DNA of 64,000 nucleotides from Pseudomonas putida (GCF_005080685.1 NZ_CP039371.1:3906001-3970000), one strand, 5' to 3'; positions 29,982-39,704 are shown, numbered from the stretch's first letter. Translations and numbers: made by a program. Notes: generated from the sequence alone by a model not told the origin.

Positions 29982-31459
29982 CCCTCGTTCGTTTCCAGAT
30001 GTGCATCGACGGCCAATGGCTCGATGCCCAGAGCGGCAAGACCTTCGACAGCCTCAACCCGGCCACCGCCCAGGCCTGGGCGCAATTGCCCGACGCCGAC
30101 GAAGCCGATGTCGAGCTGGCCGTGCAGGCCGCCCAACGCGCCTTCGACAGCCAGGCATGGCGCAGCATCACCGCCACCGCACGCGGCAAGCTGCTGCGTC
30201 GCCTGGGCGACCTGATCGCCGAGAACAAGGAACACCTGGCCCAGCTGGAAAGCCGCGACAACGGCAAGCTGATCCGCGAAACCCGCGGCCAGGTCGGCTA
30301 CCTGCCCGAGTTCTTCCACTACACCGCAGGCCTTGCCGACAAGCTCGAAGGCGGCACCCTGCCGCTGGATAAACCCGACCTGTTCGCCTACACCGTGCAC
30401 GAGCCGATCGGCGTGGTGGCCGGGATCATCCCGTGGAACAGCCCGCTGTACCTGACCGCGATCAAGCTGGCCCCGGCCCTGGCCGCCGGCAACACCATCG
30501 TGCTCAAGCCGTCCGAGCACGCCTCGGCGACCATTCTGGAACTTGCCCGCCTGGCGCTGGAAGCCGGTTTCCCGGCCGGCGTGGTCAACGTCGTCACAGG
30601 CTACGGCCCAAGCACCGGCGCAGCGCTGACCCGCCATCCGCTGGTGCGCAAGATCGCCTTCACCGGCGGCGCCGCCACCGCCCGCCACGTGGTGCGCAGC
30701 AGCGCCGAGAACTTCGCCAAGCTGTCGCTGGAGCTGGGTGGCAAGTCGCCGAACATCATCTTCGCCGACGCCGACCTGGACAGCGCCATCAACGGCGCCG
30801 TCGCCGGCATCTATGCCGCCTCCGGACAAAGCTGCGTGGCCGGCTCGCGCCTGCTGGTGCAAGACGAGATCTTCGACGAATTCGTCGAGCGCCTGATCGC
30901 CCGCGCCAAGCGTATCCGCATCGGCAACCCGCAGGACGACGCCAGCGAAATGGGCCCCATGGCCACCGCGCAGCAGCTGGCCGTGGTCGAAGGCCTGGTT
31001 GCCGCGGCCAAGGCCGAAGGCGCCGAACTGCACATGGGCGGCAAGCGTGCCGAGGTCGAGGGTGACGGCTGGTTCTACGAGCCGACCCTGTTCGAGTGCG
31101 ACAGCAACTCGATGACCATCATGCAGGAAGAGGTGTTCGGCCCGGTCGCGGCGGTAATCCGCTTCAAGACCGAAGAACAAGCCCTGGCCATCGCCAACGA
31201 CTCGCAGTTCGGCCTGGCAGCCGGCATCTGGACCCGCGACCTGGGGCGTGCCCATCGCCTGGCGCGTGACGTGCGTTCCGGGATCATCTGGGTCAACACC
31301 TACCGCGCGGTCTCGGCCATGGCACCGATCGGTGGCTTCAAGAACAGCGGCTATGGCCGCGAGAGCGGCATCGATTCGGTGCTTGCCTATACCGAGCTGA
31401 AGACCGTGTGGATCAACCTGTCCACCGCGCCCATGCCCGACCCGTTCGTGATGCGCTGA
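29978..31459 (+). CDS. Aldehyde dehydrogenase of the flavin-monooxygenase cluster
   Basis: This 493-residue ALDH has IIPWNSPLYLTAIKLAPALA, SLELGGKSPNIIFADADLD and the catalytic Cys286 in ASGQSCVAGSR. It starts inside the ATGA overlap with the hydrolase. It should oxidise an aldehyde released by the earlier steps to an acid that enters central metabolism. In the Rut pathway the analogous step is a reductase (RutE), so this pathway appears oxidative where Rut is reductive. Confidence 0.93.
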   Translation: MTLVRFQMCIDGQWLDAQSGKTFDSLNPATAQAWAQLPDADEADVELAVQAAQRAFDSQAWRSITATARGKLLRRLGDLIAENKEHLAQLESRDNGKLIRETRGQVGYLPEFFHYTAGLADKLEGGTLPLDKPDLFAYTVHEPIGVVAGIIPWNSPLYLTAIKLAPALAAGNTIVLKPSEHASATILELARLALEAGFPAGVVNVVTGYGPSTGAALTRHPLVRKIAFTGGAATARHVVRSSAENFAKLSLELGGKSPNIIFADADLDSAINGAVAGIYAASGQSCVAGSRLLVQDEIFDEFVERLIARAKRIRIGNPQDDASEMGPMATAQQLAVVEGLVAAAKAEGAELHMGGKRAEVEGDGWFYEPTLFECDSNSMTIMQEEVFGPVAAVIRFKTEEQALAIANDSQFGLAAGIWTRDLGRAHRLARDVRSGIIWVNTYRAVSAMAPIGGFKNSGYGRESGIDSVLAYTELKTVWINLSTAPMPDPFVMR

Positions 31460-31474
31460 AGAGAGAACACGAAA

Positions 31475-31960
31475 ATGATCGAACCCGGCATCTACAAAGA
31501 CGTGATGGGCTCCTTCCCGTCCGGCGTCACGGTGGTCACCACCCTGGACGCCGACGGCGGCATCGTCGGCATCACCGCCAGTGCCTTCAGCGCGCTGTCG
31601 ATCGACCCGGCGCTGGTGCTGTTCTGCCCCAACTATGCCTCCGATACCTACCCGATCCTGCGTGACAGCAAGCGCTTCGCGATCCACCTGCTGTCCGCCG
31701 ACCAGACCGCCGAAGCCTATGCGTTCGCCGGCAAGGGCAAGGACAAGGCCAAGGGCATCGACTGGCACCTGAGCGAGCTGGGTAACCCGTTGCTGCCCAA
31801 GGCGACGGCGATCATCGAGTGCGAGCTGTGGCGCGAGTACGATGGCGGCGACCATGCGATCATCGTTGGCGCTGTGCAGAACCTGGTGCTGCCGGCCGAG
31901 CCGGTGACGCCGATGGTGTATCACAAGGGCAAGCTGGGCGCCCTGCCGCCGCTGGGTTGA
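31475..31960 (+). CDS. Flavin reductase family protein, copy 2
   Basis: This 161-residue protein starts MIEPGIYKDVMGSFPSGVTV and aligns end to end without gaps with the reductase at 26562-27047 (shared GSFPSGVTV, LTASAF/ITASAF, AIIECELWREY, GGDHAI). The two are clear paralogues serving what appears to be one LLM monooxygenase. It lies 15 bases after the ALDH stop in the same unit. The copies differ most at the C-terminus. One may serve a second oxygenase elsewhere. Confidence 0.92.
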   Translation: MIEPGIYKDVMGSFPSGVTVVTTLDADGGIVGITASAFSALSIDPALVLFCPNYASDTYPILRDSKRFAIHLLSADQTAEAYAFAGKGKDKAKGIDWHLSELGNPLLPKATAIIECELWREYDGGDHAIIVGAVQNLVLPAEPVTPMVYHKGKLGALPPLG

Positions 31961-31972
31961 TAGTCATGTGAG

Positions 31973-32082
31973 TCGGTGTTGGGTTCTTCGCGGGCAAGCC
32001 CGCTCCCACAGGAATGCCATTGCTTTGCAAACCTGTGCAGTACGTGTGGGAGCGGGCTTGCCCGCGAAGAATCCAACACCGA
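31973..32082. repeat. REP inverted pair forming a long stem
   Basis: TCGGTGTTGGGTTCTTCGCG at the left and CGCGAAGAATCCAACACCGA at the right extend the REP core into a near-perfect arm of about 37 bp on each side. It separates the second reductase from the decarboxylase-like gene and may stabilise the upstream mRNA. Confidence 0.85.
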
Positions 32083-32155
32083 TGCCCCTGTTTTTTAGGG
32101 GCCGCGCTACCCGCTCACCCTCGGATGCGGCCCCTGTTTTATTGGAGCACTGCGC

Positions 32156-32545
32156 ATGAGCAATGAAAAGTACGAAAAAGGCCTGCAGATCCGCACCCAG
32201 GTGCTTGGCGAGGAATACGTCAATCGCTCGATCCAGAACGCCGACGACTTCACCAAGCCATTGCAGGAGCTGGTCACCGAGTACTGCTGGGGCCATGTCT
32301 GGGGGCGAGACGGCTTGTCGCTCAAAGAGCGCAGCATGATAAACTTGGCGATGATTTCCGCGCTCAACCGGCCCCACGAGCTCAAGCTGCACATCCGCGG
32401 CGCCTTGCGTAATGGACTGAGCCGTGAACAAATTCGCGAGATCCTGCTCCAAGTCGGCATTTATTGCGGCGTGCCCGCGGCGGTGGACAGTTTCCGCCTG
32501 GCCCGCGAAGCGTTCGCCGAAGCCGATGCGGAGTCAACCCGTTAA
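32156..32545 (+). CDS. Carboxymuconolactone-decarboxylase-family protein (PcaC-like)
   Basis: This 129-residue protein starts MSNEKYEKGLQIRTQVLGEE after GGAG. It has the CMD core (SLKERSMINLAMISALNRPH, ELKLHIRGALRNGLS) and the PcaC ending LQVGIYCGVPAAVDSF with one Cys. PcaC converts 4-carboxymuconolactone to an enol-lactone, but the family also includes AhpD-type and pathway-specific members. Its position next to the GntR regulator and behind the flavin-oxygenase cluster suggests a role there rather than in the protocatechuate pathway. Confidence 0.88.
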   Translation: MSNEKYEKGLQIRTQVLGEEYVNRSIQNADDFTKPLQELVTEYCWGHVWGRDGLSLKERSMINLAMISALNRPHELKLHIRGALRNGLSREQIREILLQVGIYCGVPAAVDSFRLAREAFAEADAESTR

Positions 32546-32633
32546 CAACGGGCTGTTCGAACCACTGCAAGGAATGCCTCGGTTCGGGGCACTCCGCGAT
32601 GTTGGCGCAACAGCCTCATAAAGAGCGCACCTG

Positions 32634-33380
32634 ATGAAACGCCAGCCACTCGATGACAGCTTCAAGGTCAACCGTAACCCCGTAACACTGCGCGAAATCG
32701 TGCTCGACAAGCTGCGTGGCGCGATCATGAACTTCCACCTGCTCCCAGGCGACCGCTTGGTCGAGCGCGACCTCTGCGACCGCCTCGGCGTCAGCCGCAC
32801 CTCGGTGCGTGAAGCCTTGCGCCACCTCGAATCAGAAGGCCTGGTGGAATTCGCCGACGCCAAGGGGCCGCGGGTGGCCATCATCACCCTGGAAGACGCC
32901 CGCGACATCTACGAGCTGCGCTGCGTGCTCGAAGGCCTGATCGTCCAGCTGTTCACCCTCAACGCCAAGGCCAAGGACATCCGTGCCCTGGAACGGGCGC
33001 TGGAGGTCAACCGCGAGGCCCTGGAAGAAGGCGAGCTGCAACAGGTGCTGGATTCGGTGCAAGGCTTCTACGACGTGCTCCTGGAAGGCTCCGGCAACCA
33101 GGTCGCCGCCCAGCAGCTGCGCCAGCTGCAGGCGCGCATCAGCTACCTGCGCGCCACTTCGGTGTCGCAGGAAAACCGCCGGGGCGCCAGCAACCGTGAA
33201 ATGGAAAAGATCGTCGAGGCGATCAAGGGTGGCGACCCGCTGGTCGCTCACCAGGCCTCGGTCGACCACGTCCGCGCCGCCGCCAAGGTGGCCCTGGACT
33301 ACCTGCGCCAGAAGCAGGACGACAACACCAAGGTGCGCGACATGGTCGAGCCCCTGGCCCTGAAGGATCCACGTATATAA
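32634..33380 (+). CDS. GntR-family regulator, FadR subfamily (FCD domain)
   Basis: This 248-residue protein has a GntR winged helix at about residues 15-80 (LREIVLDKLRGAIMNFHL, DRLGVSRTSVREALRHLES) and an FCD effector domain after it (ALERALEVNREALEEGEL). The FCD domain usually binds an acid metabolite with a metal. FadR-type operators fit t.GTa.tAC.a, and matching palindromes lie at 28435 and 26494, upstream of the genes it most likely represses. There is no such site upstream of itself. Confidence 0.92.
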   Translation: MKRQPLDDSFKVNRNPVTLREIVLDKLRGAIMNFHLLPGDRLVERDLCDRLGVSRTSVREALRHLESEGLVEFADAKGPRVAIITLEDARDIYELRCVLEGLIVQLFTLNAKAKDIRALERALEVNREALEEGELQQVLDSVQGFYDVLLEGSGNQVAAQQLRQLQARISYLRATSVSQENRRGASNREMEKIVEAIKGGDPLVAHQASVDHVRAAAKVALDYLRQKQDDNTKVRDMVEPLALKDPRI

Positions 33381-33401
33381 GCAACGCATAGGCCGCTGAC
33401 C

Positions 33402-33965
33402 ATGCCCAACGCCCCGCGCTACTGCCCACACTGCACCACGGAACTGGCTCGGGGCGTTCCCACAGGCGACACCCACGAACGCCTGCACTGCACCGGCTGC
33501 GGCTACATCCATTACCTCAACCCGAAGATCATCGCCGGCTGCATCATCGAACGCGAGGGCAAGTACCTGCTGTGCCAACGCGCAATCCCCCCGCGCCCAG
33601 GCACCTGGACCCTGCCGGCGGGCTTCATGGAAGCCGGGGAAACCACCGAGCAGGCAGCGCTGCGTGAAGTCTGGGAAGAAAGCGGCGTGCGTGGCGAGAT
33701 CGTCTCGCCCTACTCGATCTTCAGCGTGCCGACGATCAGCGAGGTGTACATCATCTTCCGCGCCATCGCCACCGAGGAAACCGGGCAGTACGGGCCGGAA
33801 ACCCTGGCCTACAAGTTCTTCGAACCCGACGAGATCCCCTGGGACGAGATCTATTACCCGGCCATCCGGCAGATCCTCGAGCGCTACATCCTCGAACGCC
33901 AGGCCGGGGTGTACGGCATCTACATGGGCAATGACGACACCGGCAAGGTGCATTTCATTCGCTGA
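33402..33965 (+). CDS. NUDIX hydrolase with N-terminal zinc ribbon
   Basis: This 187-residue protein has two Cys pairs at the N-terminus (YCPHCTTEL, LHCTGCGYIHY), a zinc-ribbon pattern. The NUDIX box GFMEAGETTEQAALREVWEE follows near residue 70. NudC-like and ADP-ribose-type enzymes cut nucleoside diphosphates linked to another group. It starts 22 bases after the GntR stop. It ends YGIYMGNDDTGKVHFIR, typical of this Pseudomonas group. Exact substrate unknown. Confidence 0.9.
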   Translation: MPNAPRYCPHCTTELARGVPTGDTHERLHCTGCGYIHYLNPKIIAGCIIEREGKYLLCQRAIPPRPGTWTLPAGFMEAGETTEQAALREVWEESGVRGEIVSPYSIFSVPTISEVYIIFRAIATEETGQYGPETLAYKFFEPDEIPWDEIYYPAIRQILERYILERQAGVYGIYMGNDDTGKVHFIR

Positions 33966-34061
33966 GCGTGACGAGCCAATGCTCCGCCCACACAAATACC
34001 TCGCTTCGCTTGGCTCTACAGTGCACTCTAGGGTGCCAAACGCATGGAGTCGGCAGGGTAA

Positions 34062-36248
34062 ATGGCTAGATGGTTAGACGGCGGCGGCGCCATGGCCGAG
34101 CGGATACGCAACCACGACTGGGCTTCCACCCCCCTCGGTCCGCTCGAGCAGTGGCCCGATGTACTCAAGACCACCGTCGCGCTGTGCCTAGGCTCACACT
34201 TCCCACAGGCCGTGATGTGGGGGCCTGACCTGCTCACGCTGCACAACGATGCGTTCACGCCCATCCTGGGCAACAAGCCACTGGCGTTGGGCCGCCCCTT
34301 CAGCGAGATCTGGCAGGAGGCGTGGAGCGAGATCGGCGGCATCGCCGACCGCGCCCTGGCCGGCGAGGCCGTGTTCATCCAGGACTTCCCGCTGACCATC
34401 GACCGCAACGGCGGCCCTGAGCTCGCCTACTTCACGTTCTGCTACAGCCCGATCCGCGACCAGGATGGTAACGTGCTGGGCATGATCGACACCGTGACCG
34501 AGACCACCGCCAGCGTGCTCGCCAACCAACGACTGAGCTTTCTCGACAACCTCGGCCGTGCGGTGGCCAACGCGACCGATTCCGATCGGATCATGGCCAT
34601 TACCACGCGGCTGCTCGCCGAGCACCTGCAGTTGTCCAGTTGCGCCTATGCGGTGATGGAGCCGGACGAGGACGGTTTCACCATCTGCGGTGACTGGGTG
34701 GCAGCGGGCTCGCCGCGCCTGCTCGGCCAGTACCGCCTGGCCGATTTCGGCGAGCTGGCGGTACAACGCTTGAAAGCGGGCCTGCCCTTGGTGATCAACG
34801 ACAACCTCAAGGAGATCGCGGCCCGCGAAGCCGCGACCTTCCAGGCCATCGGCATCACCGCAACCGTTTGCATGCCGCTGATCAAGGGCGGTCGCCTGAC
34901 CGCGCTGATGGCTATCCATGACAAGCTGCCCCGCACCTGGAGCAGCTACGAACAATCCCTGATCGCCCAGGTGACGGAACGCTGCTGGGCGCATATCCAG
35001 CGGGTCCAGGCCAATGCCGAACTGCGCGAAGCCATGGCGGCACTGGAGACACTGAACGCGACCCTGGAGCAACGGGTCGAGGAGCGTACCGCCCAGTTGC
35101 AGCACACCGAAGCGGTGCTACGCCAGACCCAGAAACTCGAAGCCATCGGCCAGCTGACCGGCGGTGTGGCCCACGACTTCAACAACCTGCTGACCATCAT
35201 CCGCTCGTCGCTGCACTTCCTGCAGCGCGCCAACCTCGAGGAAAAGCAGCGCCAGCGCTACCTCAAGACCGTGTCCGACACGGTCGACCGTGGCGCCAAG
35301 CTGACCGGCCAACTGCTCGCCTTCGCCCGCCGCCAGGCGTTGAGCCCCGAAGTGTTCGAGGCCGGCGCGCGGTTGCAGGCCATCGCCGAAATGCTCGATA
35401 CCACCTCCGGTGCCCGGGTTCGCGTCGCCCTGACGCTACCCGAGACGCCCTGCCACATACATGCCGACCTCAGCCAGATGGAAACCGCCGTCATCAACCT
35501 GATGCTCAACGGCCGCGACGCCATGAATGGCCAGGGCACCTTGCACTTGTGCCTGACGCCCGGGCAACATCTGCCCAGCCTGCGCGGCCAGCCGGCCCAG
35601 GCAGGGCCCTTCGTGGCCATTTCGGTGCGCGACAGCGGCGTCGGCATCGGCAGCGATCTGCTGGAACGCATCTTCGACCCCTTCTTCACCACCAAGGCGC
35701 CCGGCGAAGGCACCGGCCTCGGCTTGTCCCAGGTGTTCGGCTTCGCCCAGCAGTCCGGTGGCGACGTCCGCGTGATCAGCATGCCGGGCGAAGGCACTGA
35801 GTTCACCCTGTACCTGCCACAGGTCGCCGCAGCGCAAGCGCAGCCGGTGGCGCTGGACGAGCCCCCTGTGCAATCCCGGCCATCCCTGGAACACAAGCGC
35901 ATACTGGTGGTGGAGGACAACCCCGAGGTCGGCGGCTTCATCGCGCAGATTCTCGAAGACCATGGTTACCGGGTCTTCTGGGCAAGCTCGGGCGAACAAG
36001 CGCTGCTGCAACTGACCAATGACGACGAACATTTCGATGCGGTGTTTTCCGACGTGCTGATGCCGGGCATGGGTGGCCTGGAACTGGCGAGGATTCTGCG
36101 CGAACGCTGCCCGACCCTGCCGGTGATTCTTACCTCGGGCTACAGCGACGCGATCGCCGAGGGCGGCCACCAAGGGTTTGCCCTGTTGCCCAAGCCGTAC
36201 TCGGCAGAGCAGGTTTGCCAGGCGCTTGGCGACGTCTTGAAGGGCTAG
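34062..36248 (+). CDS. Hybrid histidine kinase (PAS-GAF-HisKA-HATPase-REC)
   Basis: This 728-residue protein has no membrane segment. A PAS-like region comes first ([20 protein letters not shown]), then a GAF-like region near 160-320, a coiled stretch, His371 in [18 protein letters not shown], the ATP-binding boxes ([27 protein letters not shown]) and a receiver domain with Asp664 in [11 protein letters not shown]. It is a cytoplasmic sensor. Its stop overlaps that of the convergent paralogue at 36245-38416. No response-regulator gene is next to it. Confidence 0.93.
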   Translation: MARWLDGGGAMAERIRNHDWASTPLGPLEQWPDVLKTTVALCLGSHFPQAVMWGPDLLTLHNDAFTPILGNKPLALGRPFSEIWQEAWSEIGGIADRALAGEAVFIQDFPLTIDRNGGPELAYFTFCYSPIRDQDGNVLGMIDTVTETTASVLANQRLSFLDNLGRAVANATDSDRIMAITTRLLAEHLQLSSCAYAVMEPDEDGFTICGDWVAAGSPRLLGQYRLADFGELAVQRLKAGLPLVINDNLKEIAAREAATFQAIGITATVCMPLIKGGRLTALMAIHDKLPRTWSSYEQSLIAQVTERCWAHIQRVQANAELREAMAALETLNATLEQRVEERTAQLQHTEAVLRQTQKLEAIGQLTGGVAHDFNNLLTIIRSSLHFLQRANLEEKQRQRYLKTVSDTVDRGAKLTGQLLAFARRQALSPEVFEAGARLQAIAEMLDTTSGARVRVALTLPETPCHIHADLSQMETAVINLMLNGRDAMNGQGTLHLCLTPGQHLPSLRGQPAQAGPFVAISVRDSGVGIGSDLLERIFDPFFTTKAPGEGTGLGLSQVFGFAQQSGGDVRVISMPGEGTEFTLYLPQVAAAQAQPVALDEPPVQSRPSLEHKRILVVEDNPEVGGFIAQILEDHGYRVFWASSGEQALLQLTNDDEHFDAVFSDVLMPGMGGLELARILRERCPTLPVILTSGYSDAIAEGGHQGFALLPKPYSAEQVCQALGDVLKG

Positions 36249-38416
36249 CGCTTGTCCGCCAGCAAATGTGCCAGGCTGTGGGCCAGCTCATCGCCGCGGA
36301 AGGGCTTGCGTAACACCTCGAAGCCCTTCAGCTCCCGCGGGGTGAGGTTGGCGTAGCCGGTAATGATCAGCACCGGCAGCTCGGGCTGGCGTTCACGCAG
36401 GCTCTGGGCGAAGCGTATCCCGGTCATGTCGGCCATGATGTGGTCGGTCACCAGCACATCCGCCCGCAGCCCCTGTTCAACCAGTTGCAGCGCCGCACCC
36501 GCGCTGGCCGCCTGGACCACCTCATAGCCAAGGTCGGCCAACTGCAGTGCAGTGGCATGACGCACGATGGCTTCGTCATCCACCAGCAGCACCCGGCTAG
36601 GGCGTGCGGCCAACGGCAGTTCGACCGGTACGCTGGCAGGGCTGGCTGCCGCGACTTCACTGACCGGCAACCACAAGGTGGCCTCGGTGCCCTGGCCAGG
36701 CCGGGAACGAATGTCGAAACTGCCGCCCGACTGTACCGCCAGGCCCTGGACCATCGGCAGGCCAAGCCCGGTGCCCTTGCCCACGCCCTTGGTCGAGTAG
36801 AACGGTTCGATGCAGCGTCGCAGCTGCTCCTCGTCCATGCCACAACCATTGTCGCTGACCTGCAGCCAGGCCAACCTGGCCGCTCCCACGCCTACCGGCA
36901 TCGCTTGCCCGTTGCTGCCGACGCCGGCAGCGATACGCAGCGCACCGCCATCGGCCATGGCATCGCGGGCGTTGACCACCAGATTGAGCAGAGCCAGTTC
37001 CAACTGGTGCGGGTCGATCACCACGGCCGGCAACGTCGGGTCGATCTGCACCTGCACGGCGATGGTCGGGCCGAGCGAGCGTGCCATCAGTTCGCGCATG
37101 TCCTCGACCAGCGCCGCCAATGACACCGCCTGCGGCTTGAGGGTCTGCCGGCGGGCGAAGCTGAGCAGACGCCCGACCAGGTTGCGCGCCCGCTCGGCGG
37201 CTTGCAGGCCGCCGTCGATCAGGCGCGGAGCACGGTCGGAGTTGGGATGGCGGCGCATCAATTCGAACGAGGCGATGATCGGCGTGAGCATGTTGTTGAG
37301 GTCGTGGGCGATACCACCGGTCAACTGGCCAATCATCTCCAGCTTGTGCGCCTCGTGCAGCTGACGCATGGCCGCCTCACGCTCGGCCAGTGCCGCCACC
37401 ACGCGCTCTTCCAGGTTTTCGTTGAGCAGGTGCAAGGCACGTTCGGCCCGGGCATGGGTAATGGCCGCCCAGGCTTGCTTGGCGGCCTCCTCCACCAGCT
37501 GGCATTCGTCTTCATGGCACTGGCGCGGCATGCGGAAGTCCACTCCGAGCACCGCCTCCAGGCGCCCGGCGCGCAGCACCGGCACATGCAGCGAAGCGCT
37601 GAGCCCGGTCTGCTTCGCGACCGCGCTATCGTACGCTTGCTGCACGACCTGGCCGGCGAGCAGCCGCTCACGCAGTGAGCTACCGATTGTCTGGTAGGTT
37701 TGCCGGCCGATCAGCGACGGCACGCCATCGGCCCACTCCTGGGCCACCTGGAATGTAGAACCATCACCCTGGTCTTCGCCAAAGCACACCCGCGCAGCAC
37801 CCAATTGCTCGGCCAGCCGACGCACCGCGTAAGCTTCGATCCGCTCGGCCTCGCCAAGGCCGGGCAAGGTGCGCCCCAGTTCCAGCAAGAACGCCTGGCG
37901 CTGCTGGAATCGCACCCGTTCGGTGGTGTCGGTGACCAGGCACAGCACACCGCCGACCGAGCCGTCGGCCTCGCGCACGGCGGAATAGGACACATCGAAA
38001 TAGACAGTCTCGCCCAGCCCCCGACGCTCGATGTAAAAGGCGCGGTCCTTGGCCGAATAAGTCTGGCCGGTCTCTCGCACACCGCGCAGCAGCGGTTCAA
38101 GGTCTTCCCACAGTTCGCGCCAGTGCTCTCGCGCGGGCCGGCCAAGGGCTTGGGGGTGCTTGGTGCCGATGGTCGGCGCATAAGCTTCGTTGTACAACGC
38201 TACATAGGCGCTGCCCCAGAACAACACGAACTGGGCCTGCGCCGGCAGCAGCGTGGCCATCACCATCTGCAGGTGCGGCGACCAGCCAGCCGGAGGCCCT
38301 AGAGGCGACTCGCTCCAGTCCATCGCGCGCAGCAGATCGCCGATCGCTCCCCCATTGGAAAGGAAGCTCGGCTGGGGCCTAGCGACGTCGCTCTCGTGTT
38401 GTTGCAGCACAGCCAT
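36245..38416 (-). CDS. Hybrid histidine kinase, paralogue of the convergent neighbour
   Basis: The start MAVLQQHESDVARPQPSF is preferred; a TTG start at 38491 would add 25 residues. With this start the phospho-acceptor His is residue 371, the same as in the neighbour. The 723-residue protein has a PAS-like opening (DWSESPLGPPAGW), a GAF-like region, LTGGIAHDLNNMLTPIIASF, the ATP-binding boxes (DNGCGMDEEQ, STKGVGKGTGLGLPM) and a receiver with Asp658 in VTDHIMADM. It has no membrane segment. The pair probably arose by inverted duplication. Confidence 0.9.
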   Translation of the reverse strand: MAVLQQHESDVARPQPSFLSNGGAIGDLLRAMDWSESPLGPPAGWSPHLQMVMATLLPAQAQFVLFWGSAYVALYNEAYAPTIGTKHPQALGRPAREHWRELWEDLEPLLRGVRETGQTYSAKDRAFYIERRGLGETVYFDVSYSAVREADGSVGGVLCLVTDTTERVRFQQRQAFLLELGRTLPGLGEAERIEAYAVRRLAEQLGAARVCFGEDQGDGSTFQVAQEWADGVPSLIGRQTYQTIGSSLRERLLAGQVVQQAYDSAVAKQTGLSASLHVPVLRAGRLEAVLGVDFRMPRQCHEDECQLVEEAAKQAWAAITHARAERALHLLNENLEERVVAALAEREAAMRQLHEAHKLEMIGQLTGGIAHDLNNMLTPIIASFELMRRHPNSDRAPRLIDGGLQAAERARNLVGRLLSFARRQTLKPQAVSLAALVEDMRELMARSLGPTIAVQVQIDPTLPAVVIDPHQLELALLNLVVNARDAMADGGALRIAAGVGSNGQAMPVGVGAARLAWLQVSDNGCGMDEEQLRRCIEPFYSTKGVGKGTGLGLPMVQGLAVQSGGSFDIRSRPGQGTEATLWLPVSEVAAASPASVPVELPLAARPSRVLLVDDEAIVRHATALQLADLGYEVVQAASAGAALQLVEQGLRADVLVTDHIMADMTGIRFAQSLRERQPELPVLIITGYANLTPRELKGFEVLRKPFRGDELAHSLAHLLADKR

Positions 38417-38527
38417 TTCTGGGGCGTCCCGAGCACGTTTGCCTTCCTTATGAGAATAGGAGATGTGCTTTAAACGAATCGTTCCACCCAATGCCGCAAA
38501 ACGATCAACGGAGTGCCCCGCCAGCGG

Positions 38528-39142
38528 CTAGCCTAACTGCGCCGCGAACAGGCCCAAGGCCACCAGGACCATCGCCGCCCCCGACGCCCTGCCCACCCAC
38601 CTGGCCGCCTGCGGTCGGCTACCCAGCACGGCCTTGGCGCCATACCCGACCAGCGAATAGATCACCAATGAGCTGCACAGGTGCACCAGCCCCAGCAGGA
38701 GAATCTGCAACGGCAACGGCCAGTTCGATTGTGGGTCGGTGAATTGCGGCAACAGGGCCAGGAACAGCAGAAACACCTTGGGGTTGAGGCCGCTGATGCA
38801 AAAGCCCTTGAAGGCCCAGCGCGCGCCTGTCTCGCCAGCGCCTGCGTTGGCAGCCTGCGGCACCGCCGGGCTGAGCAGCAGGTTGCCACCGAGCCACAGC
38901 AGGTAGCTGGCGCCGGCCAGGGTCAGCAGGGTCAGGGCCAGCGGATGGCCAGCGAGCAGGCTCCCCACCCCGGCTGCCACCACCAGCGTCGCCAGCAGGT
39001 GCCCCGAGAGCATTCCCGCTACTGCGGGCATTACCCACCGTCCACGCATACCCGCCGAGATGGCATAAGCCCAGTCAGCGCCGGGGGTGATGACGAACAA
39101 CATCGACACGGCCCAGAACGCCGTCAATACACTGATTGCCAC
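38528..39142 (-). CDS. LysE/RhtB-family amino acid exporter
   Basis: This 204-residue membrane protein starts with GTG after GAAGGAAG and begins MAISVLTAFWAVSMLFVITP. It has the LysE signature GADWAYAISAG, FLLFLALLPQF and about five to six hydrophobic segments. LysE and RhtB proteins export amino acids or related metabolites. It is divergent from an Lrp-type regulator 109 bases away, which likely controls it in response to an amino acid. Confidence 0.92.
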   Translation of the reverse strand: MAISVLTAFWAVSMLFVITPGADWAYAISAGMRGRWVMPAVAGMLSGHLLATLVVAAGVGSLLAGHPLALTLLTLAGASYLLWLGGNLLLSPAVPQAANAGAGETGARWAFKGFCISGLNPKVFLLFLALLPQFTDPQSNWPLPLQILLLGLVHLCSSLVIYSLVGYGAKAVLGSRPQAARWVGRASGAAMVLVALGLFAAQLG

Positions 39143-39251
39143 TTGAGTCTTCCTTCACGGGTTGGCGAATGAAGAAAGCCTACGCATTTCGCTTGAGGAG
39201 TTTCTTTCGTATATTTCCCTGTAACCACCTTGAACTGGAAGATTCTTCTTG

Positions 39252-39704
39252 ATGGATCGCACGGACAGAAAGATTCTTGCCGAGCTACAAAAAGACGGAC
39301 GCCTGTCCGTGACCGACCTTGCCGAACGCGTTGGCCTGAGCCTCTCGCCCTGCCATAGGCGGCTCAAGGCACTGGAAGAGTCGGGAGCGATTCTCGGCTA
39401 TCACGCCCGCCTGGCCCCCGCGGCACTGGGTTTGAATTTTGCTGCGTTGGTGTTCGTCACCCTGCGCGAAGTCACTCGCCAGCCGGTGGCGGATTTCGAG
39501 GCGGCGCTGGGCGAGATACCGCAGATCGTCGAGGCGCAGCGGCTGTTTGGTGACCCGGATTACCTGCTGCATGTGGTAGCCAGGGACCTGCCGGCATTTC
39601 AGAAGCTGTATGACGAGCAGTTGACCAGCATTCCCAATGTGAAGCGGCTGAGTTCGACATTGGTGATGAAAGAGGTGATTCAGGATCGGATGTTGCCGAT
39701 GTAG
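39252..39704 (+). CDS. Lrp/AsnC-family regulator
   Basis: This 150-residue protein starts MDRTDRKILAELQKDGRLSV and has the Lrp helix-turn-helix DLAERVGLSLSPCHRRLKAL, followed by the RAM effector domain (FVTLREVTRQPVADFEAAL, FGDPDYLLHVVARDLPAF). The ATG start follows a TTG in the same frame. The gene is divergent from the LysE exporter and is its likely activator when the exported amino acid accumulates. Confidence 0.93.
   Translation: MDRTDRKILAELQKDGRLSVTDLAERVGLSLSPCHRRLKALEESGAILGYHARLAPAALGLNFAALVFVTLREVTRQPVADFEAALGEIPQIVEAQRLFGDPDYLLHVVARDLPAFQKLYDEQLTSIPNVKRLSSTLVMKEVIQDRMLPM

Noticed and set aside
29705..31924. 739-residue open frame on the minus strand
   Set aside because: It lies antisense to the aldehyde dehydrogenase and hydrolase, has His/Gln/Gly-rich low-complexity sequence and no domain; it results from GC-rich codon use.
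28252..32082. Paired repeats as a CRISPR array
   Set aside because: The repeats are inverted, widely spaced and match the Pseudomonas REP core; there are no regular spacers.
32832..33995. 387-residue minus-strand frame across the GntR and NUDIX genes
   Set aside because: It spans two well-supported plus-strand genes and has no domain features.
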